Shown: positions 9,297 to 19,281, numbered from the stretch's first letter. The stretch is 64,000 nt of DNA from Berryella intestinalis (GCF_000814825.1 NZ_CP009302.1:1488001-1552000); one strand, 5' to 3'. Translations and numbers: made by a program. The notes: a model not told the origin generated them from the letters alone.

Positions 9297-9947
9297 CTAC
9301 AGCGCCCCGGCCTTCGAGAAGTGCTTCCTCATAAGCACCCGGGCCGCCAAGCATCCAGCGAATCCGCAGATAACCGTGGCGATCGCGATGCCGAACACCC
9401 AGAGGGGATCGGTGTAGTAGCGCAGGAAGGCGTCGATGAACGCCTGATCGCTTCCGAAGTTGCGGATGAAGTTATCGATATAGGCGTCGAGGTTGCTGAT
9501 CACGGGGATCATCGTGGACAGAAGGTACAGGCCGCTGAACGTCGACCAGGCCGCCGTGACCCATCGGATGCTGCGCCGCTGCTCCTCGCTTCTGAGGAAG
9601 ACGAGGTCGAGCACAAGGCCGCCGGCGATGTAGAAGGGGATCATGATCGCGTAGTTTCCCATGGTGCAAAACATCAGCGCCGCCATCGTGGCGAACAGGG
9701 TGGTCACCCCGAAGCGGTTCACGCGGAACACCATCAGCATGAACACCGCCGCCCCGAGAAACACCGCCGCTCCCCCCGATGCGAGCATGGCGAGATGGGG
9801 GTGGAGCATCGTCACGGACGATCCCGCGAACATCAGCACGAGGGTGAGGACGTTCATGAGCACCGCCGTCACCACCTCCCTCACGCCCCACGCCTGGAAA
9901 AGCCCTTTGCTCACACGCTGCACGTCGCTGCCTTTCTCCCTTTCCAT
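9297..9947 (-). CDS. ECF transporter substrate-binding S component, Trep_Strep/MptD-like
   Basis: A 216-residue membrane protein with about six hydrophobic helices, the size and shape of an ECF S component. The overall pattern resembles the Trep_Strep (MptD) family, which typically sits beside a T component, a fused A-A' ATPase and two ABC permease-ATPases, as here. The substrate of the family is not settled; related streptococcal modules have been linked to haem or iron uptake, so a metal-chelate substrate is a reasonable guess. AGGAGGG lies 8 bases before the ATG. It is the first gene of the operon and is divergent from the ATP-grasp gene at 10166. Confidence 0.7.
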   Translation of the reverse strand: MEREKGSDVQRVSKGLFQAWGVREVVTAVLMNVLTLVLMFAGSSVTMLHPHLAMLASGGAAVFLGAAVFMLMVFRVNRFGVTTLFATMAALMFCTMGNYAIMIPFYIAGGLVLDLVFLRSEEQRRSIRWVTAAWSTFSGLYLLSTMIPVISNLDAYIDNFIRNFGSDQAFIDAFLRYYTDPLWVFGIAIATVICGFAGCLAARVLMRKHFSKAGAL

Positions 9948-9961
9948 AGCCGGTTCCCTCC

Positions 9962-10002
9962 TAAGTTATACATAGTTAACAGTTATCAGTCAGAGCATAT
10001 AC
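9962..10002 (-). promoter_or_regulatory. AT-rich control region of the ECF/ABC operon
   Basis: A short AT-rich patch stands out of the GC-rich surroundings immediately upstream of the S-component gene. On the minus strand it contains TATAAC and a GTTAAC palindrome within repeated AACT/AGTT half sites, resembling a promoter with an overlapping operator. No specific regulator family could be assigned. Confidence 0.35.
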
Positions 10003-10165
10003 TTGAAACCGACCGTTGGCAAGCAAGGCGCCCGCGAACGCAACGATCCGGTGCTGTTTTGAGCGAATCGGCCCCGTCGAAGGCCGCGGTGGGATAGAAT
10101 CTCGCGTAAGTCGCCGAACCCTTTGACCCTGTGGCGACGGACCGCCTTTTCGCTGAAGGAACACC

Positions 10166-11551
10166 ATGAGCAACAACGCCGACTACACTCGGGAATACCT
10201 CGACATCGCCGCGCAGCTCGACGGCGATATCGCCGGGCGCCGCGCCGCGCGGGCCTACATGGAGGGATCCACCGCCATCGTCCACCACCGCGTCGTCGAC
10301 TCGGCCTTCGTGCCGCGCCTGTTCGACAGCGCCACCTACCATGCGATGAAGGACGCGTCGGAAACGGCGCACCGCATCCTGTGCAAGGTGATCGCGCATT
10401 ACCTGGACGACCCGGCCTACCGCGAGGTGTTCGACTTCGACGAGCGCCTGCGCGAGCTGATCCTGCTCCCGCGCGGGTACGACGCGCTGCTCCCCTTCGC
10501 CCGCGTCGACACCTTCCTTGACGAAGACACGCTTTCCGTCAAGTTCTGCGAGTTCAACGGCGACGGATCAAGCGGCATGAACGAGAACCGCGAGATCACC
10601 CGCTCGATCGAGCGAACCGCCACGTTCAAGGAGTTCGCGTCCCGCCACGAAGTCGAAGCCTGCGAGCTGTTCGACAGCTGGGTGGGCAGCTTCATCGACA
10701 TCTACGCGACCTACGAGCGCCGCATCGACAATCCCACGTTCGCCATCTGCGACTACCTCGACCACGGCGTGGTCGACGAGTTCGAGATCTTCGCCGAGCT
10801 GTTCGAGAAGCGCGGCTACCGCTGCATCGTCGCGGACGTGCGCGACCTGTCCTTCGACGGTCGGGCCCTGCGCGCGAAAGACGGCACCGCCATCGACGCC
10901 ATCTGGCGCCGCAGCGTAACCAACGACGTGATCGAGTTCTGGGAGGAGTCCCAGGGCATGATCGAGGCGGTGCGCGCCGAAAAGGTGGCCCTCATCGGCA
11001 GCTTCGCAGGCCACATCGTCCACGACAAGCAGATCTTCAAAGTCCTCTACCATCCGGCGACCGCCGCCATCCTCACCGACGAGGAAAACGCGTTCGTGCG
11101 CGCCACCGTACCGCTCACCGCCTTCCTCGAAAGCGACCAGGTGGACCTGGCCGACGTGAAGGCGAACAAGGACGGGTGGATCATCAAGCCCACCGACCAC
11201 TACGGGGCCGACAACGTCTACGCCGGCTGCTTTTTCGATCAAGGGGAATGGAACGACCTGGTCGATCGGTTCGCCGACGGCAAGGCGGGCTTCCCCTTCA
11301 TCGCCCAGCACTACGTCGTGCCCTTCAAAACCGACACCCTCCCGCCCGACACGGGAATCGCCGAGCTGGCCGACCACCAGGTGATGCGCGAGGCGGTGCC
11401 GTACAACAACCTCAACGGCCTGTACCTGTACAACGGCGTGTTCCAGGGAGTGTTCAGCCGTTTGGGGCCGCTGCCCACCATCTCGAAGGACATGCAGGGA
11501 ATCACCGCCGCCACCATCTGGGTCGACCGCGAAGGCGACGAAGCCCGGTGA
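10166..11551 (+). CDS. Circularly permuted ATP-grasp / glutathionylspermidine-synthase-like protein
   Basis: A 461-residue protein resembling the preATP-grasp and permuted ATP-grasp ligase superfamily that includes glutathionylspermidine synthase C-terminal domains. Suggestive blocks are FCEFNGDGSSGMNENRE (substrate and ATP region), IWRRSV (beta strand before the catalytic loop), HDKQIFKVLY and GWIIKPTDHYGADNVYAG, in which Lys and Asp would bind ATP and metal. Such enzymes ligate a carboxylate to an amine using ATP; the substrate is unknown. The C-terminus overlaps the next gene by 4 bases (GTGA), so the pair is translationally coupled. The ATG follows a GAAGGA ribosome-binding site. Confidence 0.7.
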   Translation: MSNNADYTREYLDIAAQLDGDIAGRRAARAYMEGSTAIVHHRVVDSAFVPRLFDSATYHAMKDASETAHRILCKVIAHYLDDPAYREVFDFDERLRELILLPRGYDALLPFARVDTFLDEDTLSVKFCEFNGDGSSGMNENREITRSIERTATFKEFASRHEVEACELFDSWVGSFIDIYATYERRIDNPTFAICDYLDHGVVDEFEIFAELFEKRGYRCIVADVRDLSFDGRALRAKDGTAIDAIWRRSVTNDVIEFWEESQGMIEAVRAEKVALIGSFAGHIVHDKQIFKVLYHPATAAILTDEENAFVRATVPLTAFLESDQVDLADVKANKDGWIIKPTDHYGADNVYAGCFFDQGEWNDLVDRFADGKAGFPFIAQHYVVPFKTDTLPPDTGIAELADHQVMREAVPYNNLNGLYLYNGVFQGVFSRLGPLPTISKDMQGITAATIWVDREGDEAR

Positions 11552-12357
11552 GAGGCGCGCCCCTCCGTATCGCCGCCCAGGCGGCCCTCGCCCTGACCCT
11601 GGCCGCCGCGCTGGTGGGCACCGGGTACCTGGCCTGCACCGCACCGGCCGTCACGCCCGCGCTTTCCTCGACCCTGGCCTGGGACGACCTGTCGCCGTTC
11701 TCGAAGGCTCAGCTGTCCCGCGTCGCCTCGGCAACGCGGGACTTCTCGTTCGGATCGCATGACGAGACGACTCTGTACCGTACCATCTACCAGGTGAACC
11801 GAGAGCTGCAAAGCGACCCTGCCGGCACCTCCCCGGCTTCGGGCGCGGCGAAGGGAGCGCCCGACCTCGACGGCCTGTCGGACGAAAGCGATGCCGCCGC
11901 GTTCGCGTCGGCCTTCTCGGAGGCGCGCGACGCCTACGTGTTCGACCGAGCCGCCATCGAGCACCTCGACGACGTGAACCGCGTGGCGACAGCGGCGCTT
12001 CCCGTCCTCGCGGCTTGCGTCGTCGCGGCCATCGGCGCAGCGGCCGCCCTGGTGCGCACAGGGGGTAGGCGTGCCCTCGCGGTTCCGCTCATCGCCTCGT
12101 CGGCGCTGGTCATCGGTTCGTTTTCGGTTCTCGGCCTGTGGGCCGCCATCGATTTCACAGGGATGTTCGATGCGTTTCACAGCTTGTTCTTCACCCGGGG
12201 AACCTGGGAGTTCTCCGCGAACAGCCTGCTCATCTGCGCGCTTCCCACCGAGCTTTGGATGTCTCTGGGCGCGATCTGGCTGACCGTCACGTCGCTTGCA
12301 TCGGTTCTGGCCTGCCGCACCGGGATCCGCCTGTTGAAGGAAGCTCCGCAGCGCTAG
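11548..12357 (+). CDS. TIGR01906/DUF1461 family integral membrane protein
   Basis: A 269-residue membrane protein with an N-terminal hydrophobic helix, a roughly 110-residue extracytoplasmic region, and three more helices. The family signature is visible: HLDDVNRV just before the second helix, and FDAFHSLFFTRGTWEF in the loop before the last helix. The function of the family is unknown. The GTG start at 11548 overlaps the ATP-grasp stop; earlier in-frame codons lie inside that gene and are excluded. The GTGA junction suggests both proteins are needed together. Confidence 0.75.
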   Translation: MRGAPLRIAAQAALALTLAAALVGTGYLACTAPAVTPALSSTLAWDDLSPFSKAQLSRVASATRDFSFGSHDETTLYRTIYQVNRELQSDPAGTSPASGAAKGAPDLDGLSDESDAAAFASAFSEARDAYVFDRAAIEHLDDVNRVATAALPVLAACVVAAIGAAAALVRTGGRRALAVPLIASSALVIGSFSVLGLWAAIDFTGMFDAFHSLFFTRGTWEFSANSLLICALPTELWMSLGAIWLTVTSLASVLACRTGIRLLKEAPQR

Positions 12358-12577
12358 CCTGCGGGCTGGCGGCTTTGCGGGCCGACTCCCCTCCGCCCCG
12401 ACCTCTCATGCGCGCCGGCAGACGGTCCCCGAGCGCACCCGACGCGACCGCCAAGCGCGCCCTCCCTTGTGAACTCCGAGAAAAACAGGACCGGCAATGG
12501 CCGATCGCACGTCGAATTGGTAAAGTCTTAACGTTTGGAAGTTACCGGGCTTCGAGCCTATGACGAGAGGCATGACC

Positions 12578-14074
12578 ATGACTGATTCCGAGAAGAAGGT
12601 GCGCGTCCGCTTCGCACCCTCGCCGACCGGCCGCCTGCACATCGGAGGCGCCCGCACGGCCATCTTCAACTGGGCCTACGCGCGCGCCAAGGGCGGCGAC
12701 TTCATCCTGCGCATCGAAGACACCGACCCCGAGCGCTCCACGGAGGAAAACGTCCAGGTCATCCTCAACGCCATGAAGTGGCTCGGCCTCGATTGGGACG
12801 AGGGCCCCGAGGTGGGCGGACCGTTCGGCCCGTACCGCCAGATGCAGCGCATGGACACCTACACCGCAGCCCTCGAGCAGCTGAAGGCAAGCGGTGCCGC
12901 CTACCCCTGTTTCTGCACGAAAGAGCAGCTCGACGAGAAGCGCGCGGCGGCCGAGGCGACCGAAGGCGGATACGCTGGCTACGACCGCACCTGCCGCGAC
13001 CTCGATCCCGCCGAAGCGGCGCGGCGCATAGAGGCGGGAGAGCCGCACGTTTGGCGCCTGAGGGTTCCCGACGATCACGGCCCCATCGAGTTCGACGACG
13101 CCGTCTACGGCCATATGAGCTTTCCCGCCGAGGTCATGGACGACATGATCCTCGTGCGCAGCGACGGCAGCCCCACCTACAACTTCGCCGTGGTCTGCGA
13201 CGACGCCAATATGGCCATCACCCATGTAATCCGCGGCGACGATCACCTGTCCAACACCCCGCGCCAGATTCTCATCTACGAGGCCCTGGGGCGGCCCGTT
13301 CCCACCTTCGCCCACCTGTCCATGATCCTGGGCGCCGACGGCAAGAAGCTCTCGAAGCGCCACGGGGCCACCAGCGTCGAGGAGTACCGCGACCGCGGCT
13401 ACCTATCCGATGCCGTAGTCAACTTCCTCGCGCTTCTGGGCTGGTCGCTTGACGGCGAAACCACCATCATCGACCGCGAGAAACTGTGCGCGTCGTTCGA
13501 CCTCGACCGCATTACCAAGAAAGACGCCGTGTTCGACGAGACCAAACTGGATTGGATGAACGGCGTCTACATCCGCGAAATGGGACCGGAGGCCTTCGAG
13601 GCCGCCGCCAGGCCCTGGATCGAGCAGGCGGGCGCGACCGAAGAGTGGTTCTCGGCGCACCCCGACTGGGCATCGAAAGCCTACCCGCTTCTGGCCGAGC
13701 GCCTCACCCGCCTCGACGAGGTGCCCGAAAAGCTGGCCTTCCTGTTCTGGGGCAGCGACGTGCCCCAGCTCGACGAGAAATCGGTGGCGAAGGTGCTGGC
13801 CAAAGACGGAGCCCGCGCCGACGAGGTTCTGGCAGCCGCCCGCGCCATCATCGCCGACGAATCGAACGCCTGGGAATGCGAGAGCCTGCAAGAGAAGGTA
13901 CGCGGCCTGTGCGACACGCTGGACCTGAAACCCAAGATGGTGTTCCAGCCCGTGCGCGTCGCGGTGTGCGGGAACATGGTCTCTCCCCCGCTGTTCGAGA
14001 GCTTCGAGCTGATGGAGCGCGCAGACGTCGTCGCCCGCATCGACTCCGTATCGGCCCGGGTGTTCGGGAAGTAG
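12578..14074 (+). CDS. gltX: Glutamyl-tRNA synthetase
   Basis: A 498-residue class I aminoacyl-tRNA synthetase that charges tRNA-Glu. The N-terminal catalytic domain has FAPSPTGRLHIGGART, the HIGH-type motif, and GKKLSKRHGA, the KMSKS-type motif. A CFC...C cysteine arrangement in the insertion domain may bind zinc. The C-terminal part is the helical anticodon-binding domain. Three in-frame ATGs occur within 18 bases; the third, at 12578, is preferred because GAGAGG lies 7 bases upstream. It converges on birA with 4 bases between stop codons. Confidence 0.97.
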   Translation: MTDSEKKVRVRFAPSPTGRLHIGGARTAIFNWAYARAKGGDFILRIEDTDPERSTEENVQVILNAMKWLGLDWDEGPEVGGPFGPYRQMQRMDTYTAALEQLKASGAAYPCFCTKEQLDEKRAAAEATEGGYAGYDRTCRDLDPAEAARRIEAGEPHVWRLRVPDDHGPIEFDDAVYGHMSFPAEVMDDMILVRSDGSPTYNFAVVCDDANMAITHVIRGDDHLSNTPRQILIYEALGRPVPTFAHLSMILGADGKKLSKRHGATSVEEYRDRGYLSDAVVNFLALLGWSLDGETTIIDREKLCASFDLDRITKKDAVFDETKLDWMNGVYIREMGPEAFEAAARPWIEQAGATEEWFSAHPDWASKAYPLLAERLTRLDEVPEKLAFLFWGSDVPQLDEKSVAKVLAKDGARADEVLAAARAIIADESNAWECESLQEKVRGLCDTLDLKPKMVFQPVRVAVCGNMVSPPLFESFELMERADVVARIDSVSARVFGK

Positions 14075-14078
14075 CGGC

Positions 14079-14840
14079 CTAGGAACGCCCGATGCGCGCG
14101 ATGTGGGCCTCGCCCGAGGCCACGGCCGAAAGGCCGCCCCCATCCGCGCGCACGAGCAGGCGGCCCTGCGCGTCGATGCCCTCGACCGCCCCTCGGGCGA
14201 TCGGGCCGCCTGCACGGTTCACCACCTCGACCTGCGCGCCGATCAAAGACAGGCAGGCGCGGTACTCGTCTGCGAACGGCTCGAACCCGCAGGCGCACCA
14301 CTGCAGGTAGCGCGGCTCGAGCTCTTCGAGCACGGCCCGCGCGAACCGCTCGATCGCGTATCTGTCGAACGTGCCCGCCTCAACCGACGCGTCCGACAGA
14401 TACGCCGGCACGTATTTCCCGCCCACGTCCAGATCGCCCTCGGGCACCGCCACGTTCGCGCCGACCCCGATGCAAAGAGCGCCCTTGCGGTACTCAGACG
14501 AGACGCCGGCCAGCTTGCCCGCTGCGCACACGATATCGTTCGGCCATTTCACCTGGGATTCAACCGTCGGGAAAACCTTGCGCGCCGCCGAGCGCACGGA
14601 AAGCGCGACCACCAGGCCCACCGTGGCGACCCGATCGGCCGGCACGGAAGGGCGCAGCAGAAACGACAGGTACATGCCGCCGTACGGACTGGCCCAAACG
14701 CGTCCCTGCCGCCCGTAGCCGGCGCTCTGGGAGAAAGCCAGCACGGCATGCCCTTCGGGCGCGCCTTCGTCTATCGCCCGCTTCACCAAGTCGTTGGTGG
14801 ACGTCACCGAATCCCGTACCGTCAGGCGAAACAGCCCCAT
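14079..14840 (-). CDS. birA: Biotin--protein ligase, monofunctional
   Basis: A 253-residue enzyme that attaches biotin to carboxyl-carrier proteins such as the AccB-like protein at 61011. The biotinyl-AMP loop is GYGRQGRVW at residues 41-49, slightly divergent from the usual GRGRxGRxW, and KWPND at 98-102 contains the catalytic Lys. A short beta-barrel C-terminal domain follows (IARGAVEGIDAQGRLLVRAD). There is no N-terminal winged helix, so it does not act as the biotin repressor. The start at 14840 is the first plausible ATG; the longer frame runs through folK. It lies 23 bases downstream of the folP-folK fusion on the same strand. Confidence 0.9.
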   Translation of the reverse strand: MGLFRLTVRDSVTSTNDLVKRAIDEGAPEGHAVLAFSQSAGYGRQGRVWASPYGGMYLSFLLRPSVPADRVATVGLVVALSVRSAARKVFPTVESQVKWPNDIVCAAGKLAGVSSEYRKGALCIGVGANVAVPEGDLDVGGKYVPAYLSDASVEAGTFDRYAIERFARAVLEELEPRYLQWCACGFEPFADEYRACLSLIGAQVEVVNRAGGPIARGAVEGIDAQGRLLVRADGGGLSAVASGEAHIARIGRS

Positions 14841-14863
14841 GATGCAGCCCCGACCCCTCTGCC

Positions 14864-16171
14864 TCAGCCGATGCGAACCGCCGCGCCGTACTTCACGTCG
14901 GCGTCGGAAAGCGTCGAGCCGTCGGCGAACGCGAAGTTCGGACGGATCTCGGACAGGGGCCTCACCACGAAATCGCGCTCGAGGGCGCGCGGATGGGGCA
15001 GCGTCAGCTCCTCGGTGTCGGCCACGTACATCTGGTAGTCGACGATATCCAGGTCGCAGGTGCGCGGGCCGTTGGGTATCTCGCGCACGCGGCCCAGGCT
15101 GTTCTCGATCGCATGCAGATAGCCCAGAAGCTCTTTCGGAGCGATCCCCGTGCGCACGAGCGCGACGGCGTTCACGAACGGATCCTGATCCTCGTAGTAG
15201 GCCGGCTCGCTCTCGTAGAAGCTCGAGATGTCGACGATATCGGTGTCGGGCAGCGTGCACAGCGCTCCGATAGCCATGTTCAGCTGGGCGATCTTGGCTT
15301 CCCGCTCTTCCCCGGGCTGGGCGACCAGGGCCACGTTGCAGCCCAACGCGATAACCGCGAGCGGGCGCAGGTCCCTCAGCGCGGATGCGGTGGCCTCGAC
15401 GTTGTGCGTGCGCACGATCGTGGCTCCCAGCTCGCAGCCGAGAAGCGCCTCGGCAGCCGAGGCGACGTCGCGATCTTTCGGATCGTCGATGCCGTAGGCA
15501 AACCCGACGTAGCGCTTGCGCGACGCGGCGGTCATAACCGGATACCCCAGCCGCACCAGCTCTTGGAGGTTGCGCATAAGCTCGAGGCTCTGCTGGGGCG
15601 TCTTTCCGAAACCGGGACCGGGATCCAGGCAGATGCGCTCGCGCGCGATGCCGGAAGCCTCCAGCTCGCCTGCGCGACGGGCCAGGTAGTCGCGCACCTC
15701 GGCGACCACATCGACGTAAGACGTATCGTTTTGCATGGTCGAAGGCTCGCCCTTCATGTGCATGACCACCAGCCCCGCATCGCAGGCTGCGGCCGCATCC
15801 ACCATGGCAGGATCGCGGAAACCCGACACGTCGTTGATGATCGCCGCGCCGGCCGCCACGCAGGCGCGGGCCACTTCGGCATGGCGCGTATCGATGCTCA
15901 CGCACACGCCGCGCCGGGAAAGCTCGGCCACGACGCCCACCGTGCGGCGAAGCTCCTCTTCGATGGGAACCTCGGCCGCGCCGGGACGGGTGGACTCCCC
16001 GCCCACGTCGATGATGTGGGCACCCTGTTCGACCAGCTTCAGAGCGTGGTCGATCGCGTCGTCCGGACGGTTGTGCTGCCCTCCATCGGAAAACGAATCG
16101 GGCGTAACGTTGAGGATGCCCATGATAATGGGCATCCTCTCATCGAATTCATAGGTTGAACAGCGCCACAT
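14864..16171 (-). CDS. Bifunctional dihydropteroate synthase / HPPK (FolP-FolK fusion)
   Basis: A 435-residue fusion of two consecutive folate-pathway enzymes. Residues about 12-275 are dihydropteroate synthase: MGILNVTPDSFSDGG, VGGESTRPGA, INDVSGFRDP, LDPGPGFGKT and SRKRYVG are all present, covering pterin and p-aminobenzoate binding. Residues about 277-420 are 6-hydroxymethyl-dihydropterin pyrophosphokinase: ALGCNVA at its start, SSFYESEP, FVNAV and NGPRTCDLDI with the metal-binding Asp pair. The more common bacterial fusion order is FolB-FolK or FolK-FolP; here FolP comes first. AAGGAG lies 8 bases before the ATG. It follows ftsH by 26 bases on the same strand. Confidence 0.93.
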   Translation of the reverse strand: MWRCSTYEFDERMPIIMGILNVTPDSFSDGGQHNRPDDAIDHALKLVEQGAHIIDVGGESTRPGAAEVPIEEELRRTVGVVAELSRRGVCVSIDTRHAEVARACVAAGAAIINDVSGFRDPAMVDAAAACDAGLVVMHMKGEPSTMQNDTSYVDVVAEVRDYLARRAGELEASGIARERICLDPGPGFGKTPQQSLELMRNLQELVRLGYPVMTAASRKRYVGFAYGIDDPKDRDVASAAEALLGCELGATIVRTHNVEATASALRDLRPLAVIALGCNVALVAQPGEEREAKIAQLNMAIGALCTLPDTDIVDISSFYESEPAYYEDQDPFVNAVALVRTGIAPKELLGYLHAIENSLGRVREIPNGPRTCDLDIVDYQMYVADTEELTLPHPRALERDFVVRPLSEIRPNFAFADGSTLSDADVKYGAAVRIG

Positions 16172-16197
16172 GCGACGATCTCCTTCGAGACGATCCG

Positions 16198-18495
16198 TTA
16201 GTCCTGCCGCTTGTCCCCAGCTGCGTCGCGAGGCGCGCCGGCAGAGCCGTCCGCACTCGTTTCACCGGATCGGGCGTCCGAGGCATCGGGGGCGGAAGCT
16301 TCGGTTCGCGCGACGGGGGACTCCATCCCGGGGATCGCCGGCTCGCCCGCATGAGCCGCAGGGGCGGCGGTATCGAAGCCCTCCATTCCGGGAACGCCCG
16401 CCATGCGCTCGCGTTCGGCGCGGGCCTTCGCCTCCTCTTCGTCGCGCTTGCGGGCCTCGGCCTCTTCCCGCTCGCGCTGGGCGAGCAGCTCGGGCTCGCG
16501 CGCCACGTACTCGTCCCACTTGTCCTCCAGCAGGGCCTGGCACGCCTCGCCCTCCACCGTCTCGCGCTCGAGCAAGACGTTCGCCATATTATGCATCTGG
16601 TCCTTGCGCGCCGAGAGGATCTCGTAGGCCCGATCGTGCGCCTCTTTCAGGATGCGCGCGACCTCCGCGTCGATGGCGCGGGCCGTCTCGTCCGAGTAAT
16701 CCTGCGTGTTGCCGTAATCGCGGCCCAGGAACACCTCGTGGTTGGGCTGGCCGAACACCTGGTGTCCCAGCACGGGCGACATGCCGTACTGGGTGACCAT
16801 CGCGCGGGCCATCTTCGTAGCGCGCTCGAGGTCGTTGCTGGCCCCGGTGGTGAAGTCGTCGCGGAAGATCTCCTCGGCCACGCGGCCGCCCATGAACACC
16901 GCCAGCTCGTCTTTCATCTCGCCCACCGTCGAGAGCACCTTGTCCTCTTCGGGGATGGACAGGGTGTATCCCAGCGCTCGTCCGCGCGAGATGATCGAGA
17001 TCTTGTGCACCGGGTCGGCGTGGTCGAGCGTGAACCCGACAAGCGCGTGACCGCTCTCGTGGTAGGCGATGGTCTTCTTGGTTTCGGCGTTCATCACGCG
17101 GCCCTTGCGCTCGGGACCGGCGATGATGCGCTCCATCGCATCGCTCACCTCGGTTTGGGTGATGACCTTCTTCCCGCGGCGCGCCGTGAGAAGGGCGCTT
17201 TCGTTCATGAGGTTCATGAGGTCGGCGCCGGTGAAGCCCGGGGTGATGCCCGCCACGGCCTTCAGGTCGACGTCGCTGCCCAGCGGCTTGCCCTGGGCAT
17301 GGACCTTCAGGATCTTCTCGCGGCCGCGCACGTCGGGTGCATCCACCACGATCTGGCGGTCGAAGCGGCCCGGGCGCAGCAGCGCCGGATCGAGGACGTC
17401 GGAGCGGTTGGTGGCGGCGATAAGGACCACCGAGTCGTTCTTCTCGAAGCCGTCCATCTCGACCAGCAGCTGGTTGAGCGTCTGCTCGCGCTCGTCGTGC
17501 CCGCCGCCCAGACCGGTACCGCGCTGGCGGCCCACCGCATCGATCTCGTCGATGAAGATGATCGAGGGCGAGGCCTCTTTGGCCTGCTGGAACAGGTCGC
17601 GCACGCGGCTTGCGCCCACGCCGACGAACATCTCGACGAAGTCCGAGCCCGAAATGCTGAAGAACGGGACGCCGGCCTCGCCGGCCACGGCGCGCGCCAG
17701 AAGCGTCTTGCCGGTGCCCGGAGGGCCCACCAGAAGGCAGCCGCGCGGGATCTTGGCTCCCAGCTGGCGGTACTTTTCGGGGTTCGCCAGGAAGTCCTTG
17801 ACCTCCTGCATCTCCTCGACCGCCTCGTCCACGCCGGCGACGTCGGAGAACTTCACGTCGGGGCGCTCCTCCATCGTCTTTTTCGCCTTAGCGCGCCCGA
17901 ACCCCATCTGGGAGTTCTGGGCCTTCATCATCTGGGTGAGGAACAGCCACAGAAGCGCTCCCATGATGAGGATCGGCAGAAGCGTGGTGAGGATGTCGGC
18001 GAACGGTGAGGGCAGTTTGATCTGGTAGGTGGTGTTGGGGTGCTTCGTCACCAGGTTGATGAGCGAGTCCTGACCGACGTAGGTGGAGGTGTACTTGCGC
18101 TCGGTGCCCAGCTGCTTGCTCTCGATGGCCTCGGTGGCGATGCCCTGAAGGCTGACCCCCGCCGGTGCCTCGGCGTTCGCAAGCGCGCCCAGGGCCGCAA
18201 ACGACTTGTTGAAGGCGCCGGCCGCTGTCGAGCCCGCCGTGACGGCCGGATAGTAGGTTCCGCTCACCGTGTGGGAGCCGGCGTCGTAGGTGACCGAGAC
18301 CACGCGATCCTGCTCGACCGCCTGGACGAACTCGGACGTGATGAGGCTGTCGGTGGGCTTCCCGTCGGAGCCCGTCATGGCGAAGAACTGCCGTCCGGCC
18401 AAAAACGCCACGAACGCGAACAGGACGACGCTGATGATGGCGGTGCGCAGATTCGCACCCTCGATCGGGGGTTTTTTCTTGCTGTTGTTTGACAT
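16198..18495 (-). CDS. ftsH: ATP-dependent membrane zinc protease FtsH
   Basis: A 765-residue membrane-anchored AAA protease. Helix one is about residues 17-38, an extracytoplasmic domain of about 125 residues follows, and helix two is about 166-188. The AAA domain has Walker A GPPGTGKT at 257-264, the pore motif [11 protein letters not shown] and Walker [12 protein letters not shown]. The protease domain has the zinc motif HESGH at 479-483. After the protease domain comes a charged A/E/R-rich segment and then a Ser/Ala/Asp-rich low-complexity tail, making it longer than the usual 610-650 residues. Folate genes and hpt beside ftsH are a common Gram-positive arrangement (tilS-hpt-ftsH). Confidence 0.97.
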   Translation of the reverse strand: MSNNSKKKPPIEGANLRTAIISVVLFAFVAFLAGRQFFAMTGSDGKPTDSLITSEFVQAVEQDRVVSVTYDAGSHTVSGTYYPAVTAGSTAAGAFNKSFAALGALANAEAPAGVSLQGIATEAIESKQLGTERKYTSTYVGQDSLINLVTKHPNTTYQIKLPSPFADILTTLLPILIMGALLWLFLTQMMKAQNSQMGFGRAKAKKTMEERPDVKFSDVAGVDEAVEEMQEVKDFLANPEKYRQLGAKIPRGCLLVGPPGTGKTLLARAVAGEAGVPFFSISGSDFVEMFVGVGASRVRDLFQQAKEASPSIIFIDEIDAVGRQRGTGLGGGHDEREQTLNQLLVEMDGFEKNDSVVLIAATNRSDVLDPALLRPGRFDRQIVVDAPDVRGREKILKVHAQGKPLGSDVDLKAVAGITPGFTGADLMNLMNESALLTARRGKKVITQTEVSDAMERIIAGPERKGRVMNAETKKTIAYHESGHALVGFTLDHADPVHKISIISRGRALGYTLSIPEEDKVLSTVGEMKDELAVFMGGRVAEEIFRDDFTTGASNDLERATKMARAMVTQYGMSPVLGHQVFGQPNHEVFLGRDYGNTQDYSDETARAIDAEVARILKEAHDRAYEILSARKDQMHNMANVLLERETVEGEACQALLEDKWDEYVAREPELLAQREREEAEARKRDEEEAKARAERERMAGVPGMEGFDTAAPAAHAGEPAIPGMESPVARTEASAPDASDARSGETSADGSAGAPRDAAGDKRQD

Positions 18496-18552
18496 GGCGC
18501 CTTACCTTCCGCAGACAAGATGCGTCTGCCCTGTTGCCTAGAATATCGAAAC

Positions 18553-18576
18553 GCCCGCCTGTGGCATCAGGCGGGC
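18553..18576 (-). terminator. Hairpin between hpt and ftsH
   Basis: A perfect 9-bp stem (18553-18561 with 18568-18576, 6-base loop) lies just after the hpt stop on the minus strand, followed by a short GTTTCG. The T tract is weak, so it may reduce rather than abolish transcription into ftsH. Confidence 0.5.
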
Positions 18577-18583
18577 TTCACCG

Positions 18584-19144
18584 TTACTGGTAGATCTCGG
18601 GTTTGAGGACGCCGATATAAGGCAGGTTCCTGTACTTCTCGGCGTAGTCCAAACCGTAGCCCACGATGAACCGGTCGGGGCACTCGAAGCCCACATGCTT
18701 GCAGTCGATCTTGGCCTGGGCCTTCGTGTTCTTCCGAAGAAGCGTGGCCACCTCGATCGACAAAGGTTCGCGCGAGGCGAGGTTCTTCAGGAGGTACGTG
18801 AGCGTGAGGCCGGAATCGAGGATGTCCTCGGCAACGATGACGTGCTTGCCGCTGATCTCGGACGATAGGTCCTTCAGAATGCGCACGACACCCGAGCTCT
18901 TGGTTCCGGAGCCGTATGACGAGATGGCCATGTAGTCCATTTCGACCGGCAGCTTGATTTCGCGCGCCAGATCGGCCATGAAGATGGCCGCACCGCGCAG
19001 GACCGAGATCAGAACGATCTCCTCGCCGCGCGCGGCCCTCTCGGCGTACTCTTCGGTGAGAGCCGCCCCGATCTCGGCAACGCGCTGCTTGATCTCGTCT
19101 TCGGTATACAGAATCTCTTCGACGTCTTGATCCACGCTCGACAT
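18584..19144 (-). CDS. hpt: Hypoxanthine phosphoribosyltransferase
   Basis: A 186-residue purine-salvage enzyme that converts hypoxanthine or guanine plus PRPP into IMP or GMP. The PRPP loop VIVAEDILDSGLTL is at residues 102-115, SVLRGAAIFMADL near residue 48 forms the cis-peptide loop, and DRFIVGYGLDYAEKYRNLPY closes the base pocket. The annotated ATG has AAGG directly abutting it, which is too close; a GTG nine bases downstream at 19135 is better spaced, so the true protein may be three residues shorter. Its position between tilS/maf and ftsH is conserved in Gram-positive bacteria. Confidence 0.95.
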   Translation of the reverse strand: MSSVDQDVEEILYTEDEIKQRVAEIGAALTEEYAERAARGEEIVLISVLRGAAIFMADLAREIKLPVEMDYMAISSYGSGTKSSGVVRILKDLSSEISGKHVIVAEDILDSGLTLTYLLKNLASREPLSIEVATLLRKNTKAQAKIDCKHVGFECPDRFIVGYGLDYAEKYRNLPYIGVLKPEIYQ

Positions 19145-19281
19145 CCTTCTCGGAAAAACGAAGAGCCGCCCAACATCGCTGATGAGCAGGCATCTAAGCT
19201 GTTCAGTATCGTCGGTATTCTACCATTGGGCTCATCAGGGCACCTTACGATACGGCTACGGCGCACCAGAAGGTACGATAT

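Noticed and set aside
14841-15905. Extension of birA to a 608-residue protein
   Set aside because: The extra part is an Arg-rich shadow of the FolP-FolK gene on the same strand in another frame.
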